Part shown: positions 16,196 through 23,691 of the stretch, in pieces | Layout: each line of letters starts with the position of its first letter | Numbering within the stretch: the first letter of the stretch is position 1 | Source: CAZOWW01 sp964583765 | Lineage (GTDB): Bacteria; Actinomycetota; Actinomycetes; Actinomycetales; Kineosporiaceae | NCBI GenBank assembly: GCA_964583765.1 | Contig: CAZOWW010000042.1 | Span: forward strand, 1-39,645 | Direction of reading: 5' to 3' | Length of the DNA stretch: 39,645 bases | Made by a program: the position numbers and the translations under genes | Notes under the pieces: generated by a model | The model's database searches: none | Seen by the model: the letters and a program-made list of their open reading frames with translations, nothing else | Told to the model about the DNA's origin: nothing

Positions 16196-17415
16196 CCGAG
16201 AAGCGGAATCGCGCCAACGGTGAGGGATCTATCTTCCCCTACCGGAACGGATTCGCCGCCTACGTATGGGTGACGACTCCGGCCGGCCGGCGCACCAGGA
16301 AGTACGTCTACGGCAAGACGCGAGAGATCGTCCATGCGAAGTGGGTTGAGCTGACGCAGGCGGCAGCTCGGGGTCCGGTGGCGAGCCGAATCCCTAAGTT
16401 GGGCGCCTACCTCACGGAATGGCTCAATGACGTCATTGAACCGAACTCCGCGCCCGCCACGACCGCGAATTACTCGATGTTCGTCCGGCTCTACATCGTC
16501 CCCGGACTGGGTGAGAAGCGCCTGGACAAGCTGAACGTTCGGGACGTGCAGAAGTGGCTGAACGGCCTCCGGCTCGCCTGCCAGTGCTGCGCCCAGGGCA
16601 AGGATGCAGCTCGCGACCGGGCGAAGTGCTGCGCCAAGGGCGAGTGCTGCCACCAGACACCAAGCGATTGGACGGTACGCACCGCATGGACCGTCCTCCG
16701 TAGTGCCGTGGGCAACGCCGTTCGCGACGAGTTGGTGTCCCGCAATGTCGCCGAACTGGCCAGGTTGCCGATGCCCCGGCCCAAGAAGAGCAAGCCGTGG
16801 TCGGTGGAGGAGGCCCGGAAGTTCCTCGAATCGGCCAGCGGAGGAGGCGATTCGCTCTATGCCGCCTACGTGCTGATTCTCGTGCTCGGCTTGCGCCGTG
16901 GGGAAGTTCTCGGACTCCGCTGGGAAGACATCGACCTCGATCTGGCCGAGCTACACGTCAACTGGCAACTCCAGCGCGTCGGCGGCATGCTCCTGCACCG
17001 GGAGACGAAGACGACGGCCTCGGAGGCGGTCCTCCCGCTCCCACCGATCTGCATCACCGCGCTCAGGGAGTGGCAGGCGCGTCAACGCACGTGGCAGACG
17101 GCGGCAGGCTCCGCCTGGCAGGGCACGGGGTTCGTCGTCACCACGCGGCTCGGGATGCCCCTCGAACCACGCAACTTCCACCGAGATTTCAAGAAGCGCA
17201 GCGCCAAGGCCGGTGTCCCCGCCATCCCCGTGCACACCACCCGCAAGACTTGCGCATCGCTCCTGGTCGCGTTAGACGTACACCCCCGCGTGGCAATGCA
17301 GGTCCTCCGCCATAGCCAGATCGCCGTCACCATGAACGTGTACAGCGAGGCGTCTTCGGATGCCACCCGCACGGCGCTGCAACGGCTCGGGTCAAAATTG
17401 GAGGGCGACGGATAG
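16192..17415 (+). CDS. int: Tyrosine recombinase (site-specific integrase)
   Basis: The protein has 407 residues. Residues about 1-60 are an arm-binding type N-terminus (RANGEGSIFPYRNGFAAYVW), about 65-185 a core-binding SAM-like domain, and about 200-400 the catalytic domain. Catalytic residues seen: R235 (in GLRRGE), H348 and R351 (in HTTR), H374 (in LRHS) and Y384 (in NVYSE). A Cys-rich insertion (CQCCAQGKDAARD through CCAKGECC) in the core-binding domain is common in actinobacterial AICE integrases. It should recombine the 44-bp tRNA-Ala core found at both ends. The start overlaps the excisionase stop (ATGA). All catalytic residues are present, so it is probably active. Confidence 0.92.
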   Translation: MTEKRNRANGEGSIFPYRNGFAAYVWVTTPAGRRTRKYVYGKTREIVHAKWVELTQAAARGPVASRIPKLGAYLTEWLNDVIEPNSAPATTANYSMFVRLYIVPGLGEKRLDKLNVRDVQKWLNGLRLACQCCAQGKDAARDRAKCCAKGECCHQTPSDWTVRTAWTVLRSAVGNAVRDELVSRNVAELARLPMPRPKKSKPWSVEEARKFLESASGGGDSLYAAYVLILVLGLRRGEVLGLRWEDIDLDLAELHVNWQLQRVGGMLLHRETKTTASEAVLPLPPICITALREWQARQRTWQTAAGSAWQGTGFVVTTRLGMPLEPRNFHRDFKKRSAKAGVPAIPVHTTRKTCASLLVALDVHPRVAMQVLRHSQIAVTMNVYSEASSDATRTALQRLGSKLEGDG

Positions 17416-17444
17416 CTAGCGACAGGCACCCGTCACCATTCTGT

Positions 17445-18233
17445 TCAACTAATCGCCCAGAGAGCCAGGCTCAAGTACTCCAGAAAGAGCAAGACTGCAA
17501 GACCAGACATAGAACTCATCACACGGACCGAGGACCTCAGCGCACGACTAGATCGCGACTCCCTGCCGGAATCCGGGACCTTCCCCTGAGGTGGAGGTAT
17601 ATAGCGAACATCAATGGAACGGATATTCTTGCCCGAAATGATGACCCTCGACATCTTGATCACCTCTACTGTGCCGTCCTCGGCAAGCTCGCCGAGTGGC
17701 GACTCCAGCACAAGTTCTCGTTGCTCCATATCCTGCTCGCTGTTATATGAGTGGAGCGTCCCGACAACCGTACGACCGCCATCAAGACGAACAACCAACT
17801 GCTTGTGTGAAGGACGGCCGATTTGCTCGGGAGCCCTGTGAAATACCTCGATCCAACTACTCTCGTTCCGCTGGTCGAGCGCGGTCCCACGCAGCCATGG
17901 AACAAGGTGCCCCAACAAAGTGCCAGCCGTGGACGCAAGGATGGCGAAGATGATACCAAACGCTAGGAGTGCGACGACGTCGTCTTCAGACACGACGTCC
18001 TTCGCGAGCGCAGAGAGCCCAGCCCTCACACCTGGTTTCACCCGACCGGCGAGCAGCAGGGCCGTCAGTGTTACAGCAGAGATAAGCGTCCCAGCAACAA
18101 TCACGCGGGCGCCCTCAACGAACACGGTCTGGCGCCGCTCAGGCCCTCGTCGTTGATAACTCAGTTCGTAGGCGATCCCAGGAAGGAGCAGGAAGACGAT
18201 GCCGAGAAGACCACCACCCGAAGAGGGGAGCAC
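17445..18233 (-). CDS. DUF6338-like membrane protein
   Basis: The protein has 262 residues from GTG 18233, with GAGGG just upstream. Hydrophobic segments lie at about 7-24, 43-63, 86-110 and 240-258. The middle holds a soluble part with a small beta-rich segment (QLVVRLDGGRTVVGTLHSYN) and IKMSRVIISGKNIRSIDVRYI. The layout matches what I remember of the DUF6338 family, of unknown function. It points toward the integrase gene (convergent, 29 bases apart) and lies between int and the attachment site, the usual place for cargo. It follows an upstream 64-residue gene by 23 bases, so the two form a cargo operon. An exclusion or defence role is possible but unproven. Confidence 0.65.
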   Translation of the reverse strand: MLPSSGGGLLGIVFLLLPGIAYELSYQRRGPERRQTVFVEGARVIVAGTLISAVTLTALLLAGRVKPGVRAGLSALAKDVVSEDDVVALLAFGIIFAILASTAGTLLGHLVPWLRGTALDQRNESSWIEVFHRAPEQIGRPSHKQLVVRLDGGRTVVGTLHSYNSEQDMEQRELVLESPLGELAEDGTVEVIKMSRVIISGKNIRSIDVRYIPPPQGKVPDSGRESRSSRALRSSVRVMSSMSGLAVLLFLEYLSLALWAIS

Positions 18234-18256
18234 TTTGTACCCTCAACCCCGGACGC

Positions 18257-18451
18257 CTAGTTCGATGAAGAGTCGGCCGAGGTAGCTCCAGATCCAGACG
18301 ACTCAGGCGGGGCTGCCGGAGCGTCGAACATCGAGTCCATCAGTTCAGGCGCTGGGGACTGGTGATCCACCACCATGCCCCTATCGACCAGTTCACGGGT
18401 GGGCATCGCGGTGACCTCATGGCCCTCGCCACGACTACGGTCATTCGCCAC
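18257..18451 (-). CDS. Small unknown protein, first gene of cargo operon
   Basis: The protein has 64 residues from GTG 18451, with a GAGGGGG stretch about 6 bases upstream. The N-terminal half is charged (ANDRSRGEGHEVTAMPTREL) and the tail is Ala/Ser/Pro-rich and probably disordered. No domain is recognised. It is kept as a gene because of the good SD, the 23-base gap to the membrane protein gene and the shared direction, but chance is possible. Confidence 0.45.
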   Translation of the reverse strand: MANDRSRGEGHEVTAMPTRELVDRGMVVDHQSPAPELMDSMFDAPAAPPESSGSGATSADSSSN

Positions 18452-18506
18452 TGGGGTCCCCCTCGGGTAAGCGATCTTCCACGAGTGCGTTGCCCCTCGA
18501 TACTAC

Positions 18507-18527
18507 TGCTGTACTTCGCTGCTGTAC
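18507..18527. other. Candidate integrase arm sites, right end
   Basis: TGCTGTACTTCG (18507-18518) and TGCTGTAC (18520-18527) repeat the words seen at 9019-9043, 50 bases from the right core. In the circular form the two pairs would flank the core on both sides, as arm sites do. Confidence 0.5.
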
Positions 18528-18534
18528 GACGCAT

Positions 18535-18570
18535 CAGGGGCCGTTTCCCGTCACCGGGAAACGGCCCCTG
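18535..18570 (-). terminator. Perfect 16-bp hairpin, element-supplied tRNA terminator
   Basis: CAGGGGCCGTTTCCCG (18535-18550) pairs perfectly with CGGGAAACGGCCCCTG (18555-18570) around TCAC. It lies 8 bases downstream of the tRNA-Ala 3' end and inside the element. It would end tRNA transcription and shield the element from read-through. Confidence 0.7.
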
Positions 18571-18576
18571 ACCTGC

Positions 18577-18651
<75 letters not shown>

Positions 18652-18696
18652 GCCGTCCAACGACCAGCACACTGTCCGGTCGCCTCGAGCACGTTG

Positions 18697-18725
18697 AGTC
18701 TATCCCGACCGGTGGGGCTGACTAC
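18697..18725 (-). promoter_or_regulatory. Possible tRNA-Ala promoter
   Basis: On the minus strand TAGACT (18702-18697) looks like a -10 box, about 46 bases before the tRNA. A -35 at GTAGTC with a 17-base spacer is weak. Confidence 0.35.
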
Positions 18726-18849
18726 AAATCGGCTTCCGCGTGGCGCGCCCACCCGCGCGACCGGCCCCCACCCCTGTTCGGCCACCAGGCCCGCCGCCGA
18801 GGAGCTCACCCTGGGGAAGTCGCAGGTCCCCGGCGACATCGAGGGTGGC

Positions 18850-18879
18850 GGGTCCCCCCAGATCCTCCTGGGGGGACCC
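18850..18879 (-). terminator. Hairpin terminator after the glycanase operon
   Basis: GGGTCCCCCCAG (18850-18861) pairs with CTGGGGGGACCC (18868-18879), a perfect 12-bp stem with a 6-base loop. It lies 127 bases beyond the glycanase stop codon. Apart from it and the possible tRNA promoter, the 354-base gap 18652-19005 shows no gene. Confidence 0.7.
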
Positions 18880-19005
18880 ACCGATTCCGCATGGCGAGGG
18901 ACCCACCGGTTCCACACGGCTGGAGACCTGCCGGTCAGCTGTCGGGTCGTGCGCGCCCTCTTCCACGGGTTGAGGCCGCCACGGCCGAGCCGACCACCCC
19001 CCGCT

Positions 19006-21561
19006 TCAGAAGGCGCCGAACGCCGTCGTCGGGATCAGCGGCCCCCAGAACGCACCGGTGTAGGGCACGTGCGCGAAACGCTGCTGGAAGACGGTCCGCG
19101 CCGTCCCCCGCAGGTGGGCGTCCTCGTTGTAGTTCGAGTCCCAGTACCCCAGGTAGACCACGTCGTTCGAGCGCCCCGCGGTCACGAGCGCCCGGTCGTA
19201 GGCCCAGTCCGCGACCTTGGTGATGTACACGCCGTCCCCGTAGTCGTCGCCCCACTCGGGCAGCGCCATCGGCTTGCCGAGCTGTTGGGCGATCTTCGTC
19301 CAGTAGGCGATCGAGCCGGGGTGTCCCGGGTCGAACTTGTCGGCCGCGCACTGGTCCGAGCTCTTGCCCTGGCACCACTGGGGGTTGTTGTAGGCATCGG
19401 GACCGATCACGTCGGCGCTCGCGGGTACGTAGTCCGCGCCGAGTCCGTTGTCCCAGTTCGGGTTGAAGATGTACTTCACCCGGGCGGGCAGGTACCGCTT
19501 CGCGATGGACACGATGCGATCGAAGGAACCCTTGAAGTCCGCCGCCGGCGGGGCCGGGTAGAACTCGACGTCGATGCGCACGCCGTAGAGGGAGGCCGCC
19601 TTCTTCGCCATCCCGGCGAACAGGGTCTCGTAGCAGCTGTCGTGCTTCCCCTGGGCAGTTCCCGCGTAGTCCGCGCCCACGGTGAACACCGACGCGATCA
19701 CCGGATAGCCGTTGATCTCGTCGAGCCCGGAGATCGGCTGGCCGCAGGTGCGGTGGTGGTCGTCCTGGTAGCTGTTGTTGTACGTGACCTCCGGGTGGTA
19801 CCCGAGGTAGCTGAAGTAGTCGGTGATCTCCCCGCCCCCGTCAAACATCCCCAGGAGGAACGGACGCCCGGAGGACACCGGCACTCCCCCGCCGTTCGCC
19901 CCGCCCGTGCTCGAGCCAGAGGCCGATCCGCTACCGCCGCTGCCCGGAGTGCCCGGCGTCGTGCCGGTCGTGATCGCCGGTGGCGAGGAGGTCGATCCGG
20001 ACGGCGACCAGTTCCACTTCTGGTTCGCCTGCCCGTTGCAGTCCCACAGCTGCAGGGTGGTGCCGGCTGCGGTGTGCTGGCCCTCGACGTCCAGGCACCG
20101 GCCGGACGCCACCCCCGTCCAGGTGCCGTCGGGGTGGGGGCGCCACTGCTGGTTCGCCTGCCCGTTGCAGCGCCAAAGCGCTACCGGGGTGCCGTTCCCC
20201 GTCCCTCGCCGCATCGCGTCCAGGCACCGACCGCCGGAGACGAGCTCACCGGCGGAGGTGTAGCTCCAGCGCCGGTCGGCACAGGCCTGAATGGTCGCTG
20301 TCGCGCCGTCCCGGGCTCCCGGGGTGAGGCACAGACCGCTCGCCAGGCTGCGCAGCACGGACTGCTCCCCCGGCGCGGGCACGGATCCTGCGCCGCCGGT
20401 GTTGCCGCCGCCGCCCGTGGTACCCGTCGTGCCCGGGCCGCTCGTCGACAGCGCGGGCGCCCCGGTGCCGGACGTGGTCCTGGAGCCGGTGCCCGGCGAC
20501 GTCGTCGAGGCCGATGCCCCACCCGACGTCGTCACGGTCGCGCCCGAGGTGGCGTAGACCCGCAGGTGGTCGATGTCGAAGGAGATCGGGAACGCGGAGT
20601 CCTGGATGCCCCCGGCGCCCGCCCAACTGCCGCCCACGGCCAGGTTCAGCAGGATCGGCGAGGGGTTCGCCGTCCGACCGTCGTCGCCGACCCAGTGATA
20701 GTCCTGGCAGTGCACCTTCACGCCGTCCACGAACCAGCACGCCGAGGACGCTGTCCAGGCGAAGCCGATCTCCAGCCAGCGTCCCCGGATGTTGCCGGAG
20801 GCCCGGTAGTAGTCCCCGGAGAAGTTCGAGGCGTCATAGGTGGTCGCGCCCGACTGCACGTCACCGTGCGCGGCCATGTGCAGCATGTTCGAGGTGTCGC
20901 CCTTGCCGTTGAGCTCGCCCTCGAAGATGTCCAGCTCCGGCGGCCACTGGCTGCTCCCGTTCCGCACGCCGGGGGTCAGCCAGAACGCGGGCCAACTGCC
21001 GAGCACGTCGGGCAGGCGCACCCGGCTCGTCAGGTAGTAGCTGGTGCGGGCGTCCGGCAGGAACTCCTGCTTGCTGCGGATCATCGCGGACTCGTAGGGC
21101 GCCTTCGCGTCACTCCTGGTGCGGGTCGCGGTCAGCGACAGCACACCGTCCCGCACCGCGTGCAGCGGCGTGCCCGCGGCGTTGACGTCCACGTAACGCT
21201 GCTGCTCGTCGTTGAGGTAGTCCAGCGTTCCCCCACCCGAGGTGGTGCACGCCGAATCCTGGTAGCCGCTCTGCAGAGGCGCGCCGCCACCGTACTGGTA
21301 GCGCGTGCACCACTTCGCCCGGTCGAGCCCGGTGCCGGCGAACTCGTCGTCGAAGACCAGCCCCTCGCCCGCCGGATGGAAGTCGTCCGACGTGGCCACG
21401 GCGGCAGCGGCGCGGTCCGGGAGCGGGGTCAGATGGGTGACGCCGACATAGCCGAGGCTGCCGGCCAACAGGGCAGCCCCGATCAGGGGGACGGGCGGGC
21501 GGACGGCGAGTCGGTGCAACCCGAGGTGGTGCCGGTGCAACCCGAGGCGATGGCTGGTCAC
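19006..21561 (-). CDS. Secreted GH16 - CBM13 - GH26-like multidomain glycanase
   Basis: The protein has 851 residues from GTG 21561, chosen because TTGGAG precedes it and it places a signal peptide near the start: a His/Arg-rich n-region, then VPLIGAALLAGSLGYVGVTH. ATG 21771, overlapping the upstream stop (TAATG), would add 70 residues. Domains in order: GH16 beta-glucanase-like (FDDEFAGTGLDRAKW; catalytic ELDIFE with E209, D211, E214), Ser/Thr/Gly linker, ricin-type CBM13 with two or more GRCLD...QxW repeats (QANQQW, QANQKW), linker, and a GH26-like barrel with E666 (RIDVEF) and E769 (LPEWGDD) as candidate acid and nucleophile. It should cut beta-1,3/1,4-glucan and perhaps mannan or xylan outside the cell. 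It is third in the sigma-factor operon and a likely target. Confidence 0.85.
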   Translation of the reverse strand: MTSHRLGLHRHHLGLHRLAVRPPVPLIGAALLAGSLGYVGVTHLTPLPDRAAAAVATSDDFHPAGEGLVFDDEFAGTGLDRAKWCTRYQYGGGAPLQSGYQDSACTTSGGGTLDYLNDEQQRYVDVNAAGTPLHAVRDGVLSLTATRTRSDAKAPYESAMIRSKQEFLPDARTSYYLTSRVRLPDVLGSWPAFWLTPGVRNGSSQWPPELDIFEGELNGKGDTSNMLHMAAHGDVQSGATTYDASNFSGDYYRASGNIRGRWLEIGFAWTASSACWFVDGVKVHCQDYHWVGDDGRTANPSPILLNLAVGGSWAGAGGIQDSAFPISFDIDHLRVYATSGATVTTSGGASASTTSPGTGSRTTSGTGAPALSTSGPGTTGTTGGGGNTGGAGSVPAPGEQSVLRSLASGLCLTPGARDGATATIQACADRRWSYTSAGELVSGGRCLDAMRRGTGNGTPVALWRCNGQANQQWRPHPDGTWTGVASGRCLDVEGQHTAAGTTLQLWDCNGQANQKWNWSPSGSTSSPPAITTGTTPGTPGSGGSGSASGSSTGGANGGGVPVSSGRPFLLGMFDGGGEITDYFSYLGYHPEVTYNNSYQDDHHRTCGQPISGLDEINGYPVIASVFTVGADYAGTAQGKHDSCYETLFAGMAKKAASLYGVRIDVEFYPAPPAADFKGSFDRIVSIAKRYLPARVKYIFNPNWDNGLGADYVPASADVIGPDAYNNPQWCQGKSSDQCAADKFDPGHPGSIAYWTKIAQQLGKPMALPEWGDDYGDGVYITKVADWAYDRALVTAGRSNDVVYLGYWDSNYNEDAHLRGTARTVFQQRFAHVPYTGAFWGPLIPTTAFGAF

Positions 21562-21770
21562 GGTGTGCTCCAATCCCGTGGGATCAGGCACCCCGGTCGG
21601 GACCGGGCGGGGGAACCCGGCCTCCGGACGCGGGACGCCCAGGACGGCGGAGCACACCGATCGCGGCGGGACCCGGTCTCCGGGGCGCTCCGCAGGGATC
21701 GAGCGCGGAACCACCGGTAAGGGTTGCACCACACGGAGAAGTTGCGACGAATCACTTTGCGTGACGAGCA

Positions 21771-22880
21771 TTACGGAACGTAGGGCCAATACCGCACGTA
21801 GTCGATGTCGAGGTACTGCGGGAACGTCGCCCGCTCCGCGCAGGCCGCGGGCAGCGGGGTGCGGCCGCAGTCCGCCCCCTGGATCAGGGCCTGCAGCGCG
21901 GCCACCACCGGCCGGTCCGGGGCCGCGGTCCACGCCGCCACCGTGCGGCCGTCCAGCGACCAGGTGACCCGGTGCGGGGCGATCTCGAGGGTGAGCACGT
22001 GGTACTGCGTCCCGTCCACGGAAACCACCTGGCGCGTCCCGTGCGCCAGGTCCTCCAGGATCAGGCGCCGGTCCGCCGGGGAGAGCGTCGCGATCTCCCC
22101 AATACCGTCCGGCCCCTCCCCCAGGAACAGGAACTGCCCGGTCACGCCGTAGCCCGCGGTCATCCGCCAGCGGATCTCCCAGCGGCCGTAGCGCTCGCCG
22201 TCGCCCGCACGCTTGACCCCACCGGCCCGCGCCACCGGCGTCGTGTCGCTGACGCGCTCGACTCCCAGGCGCAGTGCGCCGTCCCCGACCCCGACCTCCT
22301 GGGGCGACCACAGGGTCTCCGGGCTGCCCGAGGCGCCCGTGTAGCTGGTCCACCGGTCCGGGTCCACGGCCGGGGCGCCGAACTCGTCGTCGAACCCCAG
22401 GGCGCCCCACGGACCGGACATGCCCGCCGAGGTGCCGGTCACCTCACCGGGGGTGGTCGCGGTCGCGGCGGGGCCGCCGGATGTCGACGTCCCCGGTGCT
22501 CGGCTGCCGGTCGGAGAGCCCGCGGCCGTCACCGACCTGCCCGAGGCGGAGGCGCGAGGGGACGGTGACGCCGTGCCGGTCCCTGCCGGGGACGCCGAGG
22601 TCGGCGCCGGGGTGCCGGTCCGGGCGGCGACCACGCCGGTGTGCGGCTCGTCACCCGAGATCATCCGGGGCACCACGACGACCAGCGCCACCACCGCGAC
22701 CGCAGCCGCCAGGCCAGCCCTCGCCCGACGCAACCGGCGCAGGCCGTGGGCGCGGTGGTGCATGGCCCCCACCAGATCAGGAACCGGCGGGAGCTGTTCC
22801 GCCCGACGCGACAGCATCTGCCGGACCGCACGCTCGGTGGCGGTCTCCGGCTCCGGACCGTGATCGTCGTACCGGGTCAT
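21771..22880 (-). CDS. Membrane anti-sigma-like protein with a dead GH16 outer domain
   Basis: The protein has 369 residues. Residues 1-54 are a cytoplasmic helical region of the kind next to SigE-family ECF factors (ERAVRQMLSRRAEQLPPVPDL); no zinc anti-sigma motif is seen. One membrane helix lies at about 55-71. A Ser/Thr/Pro-rich stalk runs from 80 to 155, and a GH16/concanavalin-like domain from about 158 to the end (LGFDDEFGAPAVDPDRW through YLDIDYVRYW). At the place of the GH16 catalytic E-x-D-x-x-E it has GEIATLS: E262 is kept, the middle Asp is Ala and the acid/base Glu is Ser. Hydrolysis is therefore unlikely and sugar sensing likely. ATG 22880 overlaps the sigma stop (ATGA). It would hold the sigma factor until polysaccharide binds, which is inference by analogy to RsgI-type proteins. 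Confidence 0.75.
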   Translation of the reverse strand: MTRYDDHGPEPETATERAVRQMLSRRAEQLPPVPDLVGAMHHRAHGLRRLRRARAGLAAAVAVVALVVVVPRMISGDEPHTGVVAARTGTPAPTSASPAGTGTASPSPRASASGRSVTAAGSPTGSRAPGTSTSGGPAATATTPGEVTGTSAGMSGPWGALGFDDEFGAPAVDPDRWTSYTGASGSPETLWSPQEVGVGDGALRLGVERVSDTTPVARAGGVKRAGDGERYGRWEIRWRMTAGYGVTGQFLFLGEGPDGIGEIATLSPADRRLILEDLAHGTRQVVSVDGTQYHVLTLEIAPHRVTWSLDGRTVAAWTAAPDRPVVAALQALIQGADCGRTPLPAACAERATFPQYLDIDYVRYWPYVP

Positions 22881-23416
22881 CGCGCCTCCCTCCGCAGGGG
22901 GTGCAGGTCACGCCGCTGCTCGGCCGCCTGCTGAGCAGCGAGCGCGCGGCGCATCTTGTCCAGCGCCCGGGCGGTCTGGCTCTTCACGGTGCCCACCGAG
23001 CAGCCGAGCACCCGGGCGGTCTGCACCTCCGTGAGGTCCTCGTAGTACCGCAGCACGAGGGCCTGTCGCTGCCGTGGCGGCAGGGTGTTCAGCACGGCCA
23101 CCAGATCCTCGTGCCGGTCCAGGCGGGAGGTCTCGTCGTCCGTGGGCAGCTCCGGCACACGCTCGGACGGTACCTCGCGGCGCGACCGGTGACGCCACCA
23201 CCGGCTGCGGGCGTGGACCAGGGCCGTGTAGAGGTAGGCATCCAGATCGGCGACGTCCCACAGCCGGCGCCACGAGACCAGCACGGAGGCCAGGGCGTTC
23301 TGCACCAGGTCCTCGGCGACCTGCCGGTCGCCGGTGAGCAGGTACGCCGTCCTGACCAGCCGCTGCCCCCGCGCCCGCACGTAGGCCTCGAGCGCGTCGG
23401 CCGTCTCCGGGTCCAG
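22877..23416 (-). CDS. SigE-family ECF RNA polymerase sigma factor
   Basis: The protein has about 179 residues. Region 2: EAYVRARGQRLVRTAYLLTGDRQVAEDLVQNALASV and DAYLYTALVHARSRWWR. Region 4: LVAVLNTLPPRQRQALVLRYYEDLTEVQTARVLGCSVGTVKSQTARALDKMR (positions about 115-160), a typical ECF layout without region 3. The start is unusual: no ATG or GTG lies in frame at the right place; CTG 23416 is preceded by GGGAGG at 9 bases and gives LDPETADALEAYV, matching family length. A start in the repeat-rich upstream DNA is less likely. Its stop overlaps the next start (ATGA 22877-22880). It should direct polymerase to this operon and perhaps other glycanase genes. Confidence 0.85.
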   Translation of the reverse strand: MDPETADALEAYVRARGQRLVRTAYLLTGDRQVAEDLVQNALASVLVSWRRLWDVADLDAYLYTALVHARSRWWRHRSRREVPSERVPELPTDDETSRLDRHEDLVAVLNTLPPRQRQALVLRYYEDLTEVQTARVLGCSVGTVKSQTARALDKMRRALAAQQAAEQRRDLHPLRREAR

Positions 23417-23540
23417 AGCCCCACACCTCCCGCGCGGCCGCCGCCATCGGGGTCGCCGCTGCGGGGAGCCTACGCCGGCACCACGCGTCCCGACGTCCCC
23501 TCGCGCGCCCCGCTGGGCCGTTCGGGGGCCTCGAATCCCA

Positions 23541-23620
23541 GGGCCCAGCACCACAGCCCTGGGCCCGGCACCACAACCCTGGGTTCGGCACCACGGCCCT
23601 GGGTTGGGCACCTCGGCTCA
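23541..23620. repeat. Four tandem 20-bp repeats upstream of the sigma gene
   Basis: Units begin at 23541, 23561, 23581 and 23601, each 20 bases and 65-85% alike; the second reads gggcccggcaccacaaccct. They fill the 275-base gap between the sigma factor and the divergent-side phosphatase gene. They could be a minisatellite or multiple binding sites for an autoregulator. No other feature is seen in 23417-23691. Confidence 0.75.
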
Positions 23621-23691
23621 GTCCCGGCCGCACGCCCTGATCGGCGCCGCAAACGCAAGCCCGCGATCCCGGTCGAGGCCTCCCGTGCGCG

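Noticed and set aside
8934..18576. Complete self-transmissible AICE or prophage
   Set aside because: No TraB/FtsK, relaxase, terminase, portal or capsid gene is visible among the open frames.
21772..22410. N-terminal extension of the glycanase frame to 22410
   Set aside because: This part overlaps the sensor gene in another frame and reads as Arg/Gly/Pro-rich noise; the signal peptide begins at 21561.
22877..23416. SigI-type sigma factor as in Clostridium
   Set aside because: The regions 2 and 4 are those of SigE-family ECF factors; only the operon logic resembles SigI/RsgI.
23541..23620. CRISPR array
   Set aside because: Units abut with no spacers, differ from one another and no cas gene is nearby.
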